Assembly (NCBI RefSeq): GCF_964340395.1
Contig: NC_135551.1
Coordinates: forward strand, 26,830,880-26,888,379
Direction: 5' to 3'
Source of the DNA: Glandiceps talaboti
Taxonomy: Eukaryota > Hemichordata > Enteropneusta > Spengelidae
DNA: 57,500 nt
The notes below the pieces were generated by a model, which searched no databases, was not told where the DNA came from, and worked only from the letters and a program-made list of their open reading frames with translations. Shown one piece after another: positions 17,153-33,839 of the stretch. Both the position numbers and the translations under genes were made by a program. The first letter of the stretch is position 1; each line of letters opens with the position of its first letter.

Positions 17153-18369
17153 TACGTATTGTGCTACTCATTTTCTCACGATTGAGTAAATGTTATTGTG
17201 TCAATATGTCATTGACTTTACTAAAGTCATACTAGGTTTTGAAACATGGTGCCTCTAAATGTTGTCGCAAAACTCTTCTACAGACGTTCAGCAGTAAGCA
17301 TGTAAACAATTTCAACTTGGCCAGTGGTGACATTTGACGTTAACAAAGGCCAGAGTTGTGTCTGGAGTTTTGATTACTCGCCACTTGTAATGAGATTAAA
17401 CAGGTAAACAGATTTGTATTAATTTTTCATGTGGTGATACACTTCGTAGCCACTAGTGTAAATATTATTAGAAGACTATTACTGTAACTGTTCTGTGTTT
17501 AATTTTACTGTCGAAAACTCTCTACATGTATTAATCACATTTTATCCTATTTTGTGTTATTTACACATCTTTCTGTTTGTGTTTCGAAAATCATTGACAA
17601 CAGTTAAACTTGTTTGACCATGGTACGTCTGGATAAAAATTGTGTACTTGGTCATAAACTCTCGCACTGAACTGAGTTCCTGATCACATGACCTTCCAAT
17701 GCCATAGGTGATCAGGGAGTCTGTTTGGTCCGAAAGCTCATGAACAAATATTACTTAGATCAAACCTTATGACTAATCAAATGACCTGAATAGATGAGTC
17801 TACATGTGTCTAATAATTAAACTGTTTGTCTACGATTATAACTGTCTCACTCATTTGGCTTAAGATATGCAATATCACCTGTTGCTTGCTCTGGCCTTGA
17901 AAACATTGTTATTCATTGTGGTTAGCAGTACATTTTAGAAAAGAGTTTAAGTGTTATATTGAGCTTAGAAGATTAGCAAAGTACAGAGTGGGTTTGCATA
18001 ATAACTGTTCACAAATGAAATACGCTGGTACATGGTCAAAGTACAATTTTTCCAGTTAGCAGCGCTCTGTAGACACGTTATTCAAGGTTTTAGCAGAATA
18101 TCAGACCACTCAGAAGCAGTACGCTGTAGCAGAACGACTGTCCATCCACTGTAATAACATTCTGGATATTTTTTTATAATTTTTCTTTTTAATATAATTG
18201 CATTTTTCATTGATTGTATGCATCTTAAAATATGATGTATGGTCTTATGTTGTCTTAGCTAATGTTGATAAAGATACTACGTCAACAACTCCGACAATTC
18301 TTTTATCTGAATTGGAATCAATTTATTTATCCTTGTCTTTTAAAACGTACAGGAAGAACATCGTGCAAT

Positions 18370-25231
<6,862 letters not shown>

Positions 25232-25984
25232 AAATATTTTGTCAACATATTTTACGTTACATTTTGTCTCTGTACTTTGTCCATCTTTCCTGCATATACT
25301 CCGAATGATTTATTTACAAAAGTTCTTTCACCAGTCATAACTTTATCGTTGTATAATTATCCAATGTAAAATCTCGATGTTGTGCCATATTTTAGAATTA
25401 CAGACTACTGTCACAAACTGATGACATATTTAATAAACGTATATTGACCTTGCGACCAATGACATAGGATTAGTGGCTGATTACTTTGTATGTAAATTAG
25501 TTGGTAGTGAATTATCATACTATACTACTAGGTGTCAGAGTTGTTTACGTTTTAATGTCAGTTAGTTAGCAGACGATTAGCATATTAGTTTGGCATGGCT
25601 GATTTTTGTGGAATACAAATCGTCTATATATAAAGGAAAATGAGTGAACAATGCAAGGTATGATCTTGTCTGCGACGGATCTATAATGAAGTTTGCTGTT
25701 GGAGTCCTTTATGGAGACATGCTGAACTCTATACCTGATTGAAAGCTCAACATCGAACTTCAGCTGTGAACTTTGTGTGGAACAGAACATGTTGAAAATT
25801 CTTCGACATCCCCTGTGATTTCTCTTGTGTTACGACAGTTTCAAGTCCACGCTTCGACGCAGGACAAAAAGACTTCTACCTCGAAATCTATGTGTAATTA
25901 AATAATTTCCCACAACCAGCCACGAGTAATTTCAATCTGTGTACTTTAATTTCTTACGTTAAGAAATAATTTTAGGACAAGCAG
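25232..25984. other. 3' flank of SLC22 copy C, ending at the array edge
   Basis: Closely matches the flanks after B and A up to the shared TTTTAGGACAAGCAG. A and B then continue TTTTCCTGT, whereas this locus switches to unrelated sequence at about 25,985. This marks the right edge of the tandem array. Confidence 0.8.
25432..25437 (+). terminator. AATAAA poly(A) signal candidate, SLC22 copy C
   Basis: Hexamer about 200 bases after the stop, aligned with the one in copy B. Confidence 0.5.
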
Positions 25985-27565
25985 ATGTTTGTAGTCAAAG
26001 GCACTTGAATCAAGCTGTATGGAATAGTTTTAGTAAAAAGGTATACACTCCATACAGGTCCTATAATTACACATCAATATAAAATTGATTAAAATTGCCA
26101 TTTTTTCAATATTTCAAATACTGTAAAAGATCGTGTAGAACCAACCTTTACCATGTAATCAATTGCCTCGTCCACGGATGCAAATCAAATTGACCCTTGT
26201 AATGACGTACGGCTTCAGAGAATAATTCGATCATAAACAAAATGTTTTGAACCTCCCACCATTACCGCACAAATTGCAACGTCATTTAAGAGACGAGATC
26301 ACGCCAGAATTTGGGACGCGACTTCATTATCATGGCTGACACGTTTGAAGTATCTGCCTTCCGTAGCGTAGGCAAACGAGGAGCTATGTTTGTTATCCTA
26401 GAAAGTTGAAAGCTATGATTATTGTGCAATTGTTGTATATAGTTTCTGGTTGTATCGGCAAGTTCATTTTACATGACGTACAGAAGTATCACATTGTCAC
26501 TTTTTATTACTTTCGTGCTACTTTCTAGCTATTGATTTTCGCCCCTGAATTGAAAATAAAACCAACGAAGTTACCGTACATCGTCAATCACCGGTAGTGA
26601 AAACAATACATTGTACATGTCGAAATCATTGCCACAGCCACAGAGGAATCACAAGTCACGGTGGTTGTGTCTGTAACATTTATAAGTATTGATATTTGGA
26701 ACTACAGATGAAGAAACCTGTAGGCCCGTTTGCAGACGGTGTTCGTCGTCCCTTCGTACGAGTTGAGCAACGTAGACCGTCTGCAAACAGGGCTATCTTG
26801 GCTGTAATGTTTGCTCTGATGAGCGTGAATGTCACATTGAGTGGTCAGTTTTACCTATCTACGTTACCTACTTCACTTCAATGTCGACAGACGATCCAAC
26901 AAAAATTTACCTCTCAGCAGATGACTATATAAACTGCTCAATGTGCAACTGGCGATGGTATTTATTCAAGGGCATGCGACGCGACGTGATACATTTTACA
27001 ACGTCAACGATATTGCATGGCAGACGCGGACCTCACTGTGCTTCTCGTGACATGCGTTCATTTTGACAATGGTACCGATCATTATCAGGAGAAAGTGGCT
27101 CAACTCGGGAAAATCACTGTATAAACAAGTTTTGCCTCTGAACACAACCAAATTCACTTTCAATTATCAATCTATTACAAATATTTATGGAAGGAACGTT
27201 AGCAAATGCCCAGCCCGCTAAATAGGTCAACACATACAGTACCCCTCTCCGAATGCATAGACTTCGATACTTGACGTGCGATCATACGATAAAATTTTCC
27301 ATTTTTAGGCTGCAGTGCATCATCACATCCCAGTTCGCGTACATATAATCATGGATGTATAAGATAATGTCGTCAAGATCATCGCTATAAGAAAGCCGTG
27401 TTGGCATGTATTTTATTTCCAGCATATTAAGCTGCCCTGAGTTTACTTGTGTGACGGTACGACCCGCCACCTCGTAACGTCTGTTTAGTAATTTATTAGT
27501 TACCATATTAATTACTGTTTACTGTTTGTTAGACCCAAAGCGTGTTATTGGGCCAGCTAGTACTT
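25985..27565. other. Intergenic region with no recognised gene
   Basis: No exon with family resemblance was found. A short hairpin, GCCCGTTTGCAGACGGT (26,724-26,740) against its inverted copy with one extra base (26,776-26,793), is the only clear structure. Short open frames such as those near 26,700 and 27,300 have no recognisable motif. Confidence 0.6.
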
Positions 27566-28996
27566 TTCACAGCTTTTTGCAACACTTTTGGACTGGAGAT
27601 CGGTTATTTGTTCCCGGCTCCTTCGCCTCATTGGCTTCATGCATTCACAAAACAAGTTACTTGACTGTGCAGACAGGGAAAACAAATAGAAACAAAAATA
27701 TGATATCCTTATGCAAATAAAATGCGACGTATAAATCGACGAAACTCATTATCTTTTGACAATATTTAACGTCGACGAAAGTGGACGTATGCAAATTTTA
27801 GAACGAAAACAGACGAAAACACATTTTAGAACGAAAGCCGACGAAAATATATTGTTATGCAAATACAGTGACTTATAAATCGACTTGGCCGACGAAAAGC
27901 TCATTAATCTATTGATAATATTTAACGTCGACGAAAGTGGACGTATGCAAATTTTAGAACGAATACATTTAGAACGAAAGCCGACGAAAATCCATTGTTA
28001 TGCTAATACGTGCAACGGATAAATCGAAATGACCAACGAAAAGGTCAATAATCAATTGACATATTTGTCTCCAACGAAAGTTGATGTATGGAAATTAACA
28101 TGACAAAGAGTAAGTACAAGTAATGGTACGACATGGTTGCGTAACTGTGCTGCTCGACTACGTTCTGGGGAGAATCACCAGAGCTTGTTGAATTCCAAGT
28201 ACATGTATATTATACATGTATTTGGAATTCAACAAGCTCTGGTGAGCTATAACTATAACTATGTTTTACTACTTTTACTCTGGAGTTTCACCTCTGACAA
28301 ATAAAGGTTGCCACAAAAATTGTCTTGTCAAATTCATGGAATTAAAGCAAAACATAAGTAGCACCATTACCGTTCTTCACTTCCACTTTGAAAGCAACCA
28401 GGCTAGACAACCTACGAACGCATGTCGAATGAGGATTAACGGTTTATTTCCGTGAATATTTCGACCTTTTAGTTTTCATGGTTCGTACTTTCTAATTATT
28501 AAGTCAGTAAAATATTAGCTCTTAGAGAGAAGTCTCTAAATGCCCTTGCCAATCAACACAGTTCTACTCTTTGTCTAGATACAGTGCAAAGTTTGCCTTC
28601 CGTTAAGGATGATTTAACCTGATAGTGTACTTCAATATTTCAATGGACATCTCATTATAATTTGCATGCCAGCGTCTTCCAACGTTAGCCAATGACGATA
28701 CAATGTTCTCAAGTTGAGAGAACTCCTGTTTCTAAAACCGCCAGCTACTGCTGCAGTGTCTGAGCAATACTACAATTTTTGATTGGTGGAATCTAACGAT
28801 TTGCATATAGAATTACAGATGGTTTCAATGACGTTAAATATTGTCAAAAGACTAATGAGTCTGTATTGTTGTTTAGGTCGTGTTCATTCAGGTTAACGTC
28901 CGTATTTGCATATGAATATCTCATTAACGAGGGGATCGTAGTTGACCGTCGGTATAAGTGCTTAGGTGAAAACCCGCTACTAGTACTATAGTAGGC
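27566..28996. mobile_element. Left inverted-repeat arm (fold-back or MITE-like element)
   Basis: Matches 38,190-40,168 in reverse orientation along its length. Check points: TTTTGCAACACTTTT-type sequence at the outer end, the exact GCCCTTGCCAATCAACACAG block near 28,546, and ACCGTCGGTATAAGTGCTT at the inner end. The interior has three degenerate units of about 145 bases (from 27,725) with CGACGAAAGTGGACGTATGC, and the box TTTTGACAATATTTAACGTC occurs inverted at 28,832-28,860. The arm therefore looks like a transposon with its own inverted ends. No transposase frame is seen. Confidence 0.75.
28175..28245. repeat. Near-perfect 71-bp palindrome inside the left arm
   Basis: Two 35-base arms, starting TCACCAGAGCTTGTTGAATT and ending in its reverse complement, meet almost without a loop and differ at one base. 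The right arm (about 38,960-38,990) has only one half, so the palindrome arose in the left copy or was lost from the right one. Confidence 0.9.
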
Positions 28997-29314
28997 AGAC
29001 CGTAGTATGTAAGGTCTGGAATTGCATATACACCTGTTGTTTTGTCTGCAATTGTACATGCATAATGTAAAAAGCGGAAGTATGACCACTAAATAATCTT
29101 AGATGCGTTAAGCGACATCAGTACCATTGTGTAATACTAATACATAGTTTAAAAGCTCGTCTCTTTTTATTATGATGCGTCAGCTCGGTTGTGATAATAT
29201 TAAGGTTTACAAGTTTTAGTCTTAATAGTTATTCTTTCTTTTTATCGATTATAGTAGTGCTTGTTTAATCTTTTCAGGTAACGTTTCATAGAAGGGCATG
29301 TGCTAACTTACATC

Positions 29315-29577
29315 TAGTCTGTCGACAGTCGTTCGTGCCTTTTTGGTACGTTTCATCTAAATCAAAGTCGTCGCCTCGCTCCGTAGCACTGGGTAATGCG
29401 TACTGATAGGAACTGCGATTGCCGAAGGTACGAACTGTGAGTGCCGAACCCACGATCGTGCCTCCGGCACTCGCTGATCAGTACGTGGTTATAGTATTGC
29501 TCCGGATCGGAGCGAGGCAACGACTTTAGTTTTAGATAAAACGTAGCAAAAAGGGACGAACGACTGTCGACAGTCTA
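29315..29577. mobile_element. Fold-back MITE, about 263 bp with arms of about 80 bp
   Basis: The left end CTGTCGACAGTCGTTCGT is inverted as ACGAACGACTGTCGACAG at the right end. The complementarity continues inward through TTTTTGGTACGTTT / AAACGTAGCAAAAA and GCCTCGCTCCG / CGGAGCGAGGC. No reading frame. A target duplication was not identified. Confidence 0.8.
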
Positions 29578-29680
29578 ATTGACATCGTTGATCAAACTAT
29601 GACGAAAATAAGGGGCGGTTTCCTAAACGAGAACTTGGCAATCACAGTGAGACGAGAGATAAAGATATGTTAATATATTA

Positions 29681-31340
29681 GGGGTAGACCATTCGATATC
29701 CTGGGGGGGCTTGGAAGATTGTTGGAGAGTCATTATTCTTTTCCCACTTGCTTGCCTGAGAATTATTTTTTCTCTCCTTCGCCTATGCTGGCAACTTTTT
29801 TTTTCTTTGCTTCTTTGAGATATCCGGATTTTTTTACGTCAATGTTGAACCCCTACTTTTGTTGCCACAATTTCCTGTTTGGTTTTCCCACAGGGTAATA
29901 CAGAGAGTAAAAAGATGCTGTTCTATCACACACAGATTTTATCTAGAAAACTACATATTTCATACATGTTTGATTTTCAATTAAATAAACATCTGTCATT
30001 GACAGTTTTTATGCCATGGTATGATGACACACTGAAAATTCAAATCGGAAACTTGATGGGTGAGCTCAAACATTCAGATAGACCGGTCAGTTTCTCCAGC
30101 TTGGGGGGATGGGAGTGGGGGTGTCAGTTTTTTTCCATTGGGATGACTAAAAGTCACTGACCCCCGTGAATAAATTTAAAGTTTCATAGCATCTGACAGT
30201 AAGCTGTAGAGGGGAAGAGCTTTGAGACTGGGATATGTCCACCTCTTGTGTGAGTGTGTGTGTGAATGGAGGTGGGGGGGGGGGTTCTAGGGGGTCTCCC
30301 CCTAGAAGCCCTGGAGGATTTTTACTTCTAAAGGCAACGTTTATGCTATTCACAGACACTTTCAGACAATAATTTACAAACTTTACAAGACAGCTCTAAC
30401 ATGTAAAAAGCAACTACGTGAGGTTGAAACATTTTTTAAATAAAGTTTCATAGCATCTTGACAGTAAGAGGTGGAGGAAAGAACTTTGATTTGAGACTGG
30501 AACATGTCTACCTCTTATGGGGGTGTGGGTTCTAAGGGTCTCCCCCTAGAAGCCCTGGAGGATATTTACTCTTAAAGGCAATTTTGGTGAATCTTATCGT
30601 TGGTTTAACGAATGAGTGGCATCTGGGGTGATGGAGTCCAAGGGCCCCCCCCCCCCGGCAGATCTGCAGTTTTTTGTTTCTATTTAGGCAATTTTTATGT
30701 TATTCATAGCCTCTGAGATATATATTGCCAAGCTTCGAAAAGCTAAAGTAAATACAACTTTTTAAATAAGTTTTCCATGTTATAAAAGTGGGCCTGTAAC
30801 ATTGGCATAGGGGCATTGATATTGCATGTATAGTAAAGTTACTGATGTGTTAGAGCAATTTAGGAGCTCATACCTAGTGTACAATAGAAACTTGAATTTG
30901 AGTTGTGGTGTCAATACATGTAGTGTCCGAAATAGGAAGTATATTCATCCCTTCTGACAAATTCATACTGAAGAGACTAGAACAATTTAGATTAAGTTCT
31001 TTTATAAACTATCTAATAGTATGAAGATTACGATAACAAAACCTTCAAGTTCACTTTTACACCAAAAGTGCAAGATAAGTGAAGCACTGATTGCTGACAT
31101 GTGTTTGTCATGATTTGACAAGTGTCCTGGTTGGAGAGGTACGAGCAGGTTGAACAGTATACTCGAACCTGTGCATCATTTCCCTGCCAAGACATTTTTT
31201 TCTAGCAGCAGTGGTCCATCTTTTATTTCCATCACCCACTCATATCCGGATTGCTTTTTTCAAGCAACTCCATTTGTCATCTCCCCCCCCCCCGAATCTT
31301 CCAAGCCCCCCCCCCCAGATATCAAATGGTCCACACCTTA
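29681..31340. mobile_element. G-rich-terminus DNA element upstream of the first fuseless gene
   Basis: The left terminus GGGGTAGACCATTCGATATC, a G run and CTTGGAAGATT are inverted at the right as AATCTTCCAAG, a C run and AGATATCAAATGGTCCACACC (31,295-31,337). TTA flanks both ends as a possible 3-bp target duplication, which would suit the PIF/Harbinger type, though this is only suggestive. The interior holds a degenerate tandem repeat: GTTTCATAGCATCT...GTCTCCCCCTAGAAGCCCTG at 30,180-30,345 and again at 30,440-30,580, with a third decayed unit. No transposase was found, so it is non-autonomous. Confidence 0.7.
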
Positions 31341-31404
31341 ATGTATCATTTGTTGTCTTTGGGTAGTATCCTATAGTTATTCCGGCCTACTGAATCGTGC
31401 AACT

Positions 31405-32562
31405 ATGCCGTGTTTATGTTTTGACAAGAAGACGTTGCGGTTGTTGTTATTGTACCCCGTAGACGCTTTTTTGTCAATGACTATTATAGTTTTCTGTGTC
31501 GTCGCGGGATGGCGAGGAATCTGGGGTCTTTTGGATACTTACCTTGTACCTGACACGCCAGGTTTGAGTGCGTTGATTTCGCTGGCCATAGGGCTAACGA
31601 TGAGTGTCATTTTCAATCTGCTACAGACATTACACAACAAACTGTTTCCTTTCGAGACAATTCGATGGTATATCTACAGCAAATGGTTTATTCTCGTCCA
31701 AGCTTTTGTTTCCATCAATCACTGGAGAGGTATATGGAATACACTAAACTATTATACGGGTCTGGGAAATCTAACAATGTCACTGTCCATTGTATTAGCA
31801 AGCGTAATCTTGTGGCTTGCTCGTGGAAGTAAGAATTGTGCTCCTTCACCTGCATCTTGCTTCACTGATCACGTGACTGACGTGTTCCAGTACTCGAACA
31901 TCTATGGTGTCAGACCTACCAAGAAACTGCTGTACTTTCTAGACACTGTCTACTCGTATGTGGTTGTCCAGAGTTTGGTGATTGTGTACTGGCGGGGTAT
32001 GTGGGGTCTCATAGACAACGTAATTCGACCAGATAACTTAGAAAAGTCTGCTTACACTTCCCTTGTTATAGGATATCCGATCATCATTATGACTCACATA
32101 ATACAATATCCGTGTGCCATTATCTCTCGAAAAGCAAAGAGATTCTCCAGAGTTGTGCAGATTATAGTTGAAGATATGTTCTGGTATCTGTGCTCATTTG
32201 GCGTGCTAAATATATGGCGAGGACTGTGGTATATCTGCGATCTGTACATCTATCCTGAAAACCTTGCAATTAGTTATCTGAAAACGTCCCTTGTCGGTTT
32301 TGTGACACTGTACCTGCTGCAAAGTGCTCGGAATCTTGGAGGTGCTGCAGTGTCCGTTGATGGAATACCAGATGACGGCTCTGGTGTATTGCTCGGCCAT
32401 TACTTCAAAAGACTAAATAGCATTTGGACCTTTGAGGAAAAGGAGAATCTATCAGCCGATAACGTGAATGATCAGCATTCTGATGGCCCAATCAGCATTT
32501 TTGCGCGCCATAATCAGGTATCAAACGCTGAGATTACAGCGACAGAGAACAGCAATATTTAA
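31405..32562 (+). CDS. fusl: Fuseless-family multipass membrane protein 1 (intronless)
   Basis: A single 385-residue frame resembling the Fuseless family. Drosophila Fuseless is an eight-pass presynaptic protein needed to organise calcium channels at active zones. Seen here: four WRGxW motifs at W36, W107, W196 and W271, each preceded by a hydrophobic stretch (for example residues 19-35, 92-106, 179-195 and 254-270) and followed by another. This predicts 4 x 2 = 8 membrane segments. The spacing is 71, 89 and 75 residues. After the last segment comes SVDGIPDDGSG (about 317-327), conserved in the two neighbours, then a polar tail. The start is the Met aligned with the starts of the neighbouring genes. 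The family assignment rests on recognition of this pattern and is fairly but not absolutely sure; function in this animal is inference. It is more diverged from the other two copies than they are from each other. A transposon terminus ends 65 bases before the ATG. Confidence 0.85.
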   Translation: MPCLCFDKKTLRLLLLYPVDAFLSMTIIVFCVVAGWRGIWGLLDTYLVPDTPGLSALISLAIGLTMSVIFNLLQTLHNKLFPFETIRWYIYSKWFILVQAFVSINHWRGIWNTLNYYTGLGNLTMSLSIVLASVILWLARGSKNCAPSPASCFTDHVTDVFQYSNIYGVRPTKKLLYFLDTVYSYVVVQSLVIVYWRGMWGLIDNVIRPDNLEKSAYTSLVIGYPIIIMTHIIQYPCAIISRKAKRFSRVVQIIVEDMFWYLCSFGVLNIWRGLWYICDLYIYPENLAISYLKTSLVGFVTLYLLQSARNLGGAAVSVDGIPDDGSGVLLGHYFKRLNSIWTFEEKENLSADNVNDQHSDGPISIFARHNQVSNAEITATENSNI

Positions 32563-32885
32563 AACCTTGTCAGATATCTGCAATAAACTATCGAGATATT
32601 CTTGTATATAATAATACTTGATCGAAGTCTGTCTACTGCAAAAAAACATCGAGATAATAATACTTATATCCTAGGCAATTATCTGCAATAAGCGATAGAG
32701 ATATACCTTTATATAATATTTAGATCTTTGTCAGTTATCTGTAATAGACCATCGAGATATACTCTATATAATATTTAAATCTTTCGTCAGTTATCTACAA
32801 TTTAAACCATCCAGATATATTAGCATATATCTTTAGATCTTTGTCAGTTATCTTATATAAACCATCCAGATATACTATTGAAACG
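32563..32885. repeat. Degenerate tandem repeat of about 60 bp in the 3' UTR of fuseless gene 1
   Basis: About five units containing GTCAGTTATCTGCAATAAAC, CATCGAGATATA and TATATAATATTTAGATCTT variants begin right after the stop codon. The first unit includes an AATAAA at 32,582-32,587, so poly(A) signals or their derivatives are part of the repeat. Confidence 0.75.
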
Positions 32886-33828
32886 CTGTTGATCGGCTAC
32901 TGTGCAGTTTATCGATATTTAATGTTCAAATGGGGAAGTACTCACTCGCACTGCTGTTCCAATCGTCAGTCTGTTCCATTTAAGACTATAACGTTGAATT
33001 AGCCGACCAACTAGTTTCTTCTCAAACCATCTCTTCTACGAGGTACCGTACCGACTTGGATTGTGTTGAGTAGAACTCACAACGAAACATACGTATCTGG
33101 TTCAACGTACGCCAAGCTAACCACTTGGTTGATTTTATTACATGACCAATCTCCGTCTCCGCCTCTTCCCGAGATGGGCTAAAAACCCAACTTAAATACA
33201 TTTCAAAGTTTACACAAAATCTCTATTCTTAGAGTATGACGTATTGTTGAGTCTTATGAAAGACATCATCTGAGATCTAATATCCAATCACCTTCCCTAG
33301 ATTAGTAATACAAGTTCATATCTCAAAGACCATAAAATAGTCATGTCATTATAAAACTTGTTGACAGTTCAATCGTACCTGGTACGAAATAGCGATGTTG
33401 AGATGGACCTATGTTGTTACGCAACGGAATGTCACTGTATGTACAAAGTTTAAATGCTTTTTGACTTCAATATAGAGTTCATAATGAAAATTTACCAAAA
33501 TGTCCTGAATGGATATATTTTAGATCTGTGACTCGTAACACTATATATAATGTTTATGTCATGTCATGTCAGAGTATATATTCTCTATAGTGGTCTGAGT
33601 TATAACAAATGTTTGCATTTCGCGAATAGTATTCTTCTGAGATGACAACATTGAGTTATTATAATGGCGCTATTATATTGTTAATAACTAGTTTTCATAT
33701 TTGTCAGTATTATTTGCATTAAATTAAGGCAACAACACTCTTTGGTTTATTCATTTATGGTGTTGATGATTTTATCATCCAATCATTTGAGTATTGTATA
33801 ATTTATGTTTATGAGACTTTAAAATTTG

Positions 33829-33834
33829 AATAAA
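33829..33834 (+). terminator. AATAAA, distal poly(A) signal candidate for fuseless gene 1
   Basis: A second canonical hexamer about 1.27 kb after the stop; the proximal one is at 32,582-32,587. Which is used is unknown. Confidence 0.35.
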
Positions 33835-33839
33835 GTATG

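Larger units (their letters stand above)
14420..18369. other. Intergenic spacer between SLC22 copies B and C
   Basis: Homologous to the A-B spacer (4,274-7,254) but about 1 kb longer. The extra length comes from an insertion at about 15,985-16,700 that includes a two-copy tandem repeat, and from a 354-base element at 16,792-17,145. No gene was recognised. It should hold the 3' UTR of B and the promoter of C. Confidence 0.7.

Noticed and set aside
18262-18369. N-terminal extension of SLC22 copy C by 36 codons
   Set aside because: Copy B has no matching open frame, and a splice-acceptor-like site lies just before the conserved Met, so the shorter start was kept.
27282-27506. 74-residue minus-strand frame at the edge of the left arm
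   Set aside because: Sequence looks protein-like in places, but no motif, splice partner or paralogue was found in the window.
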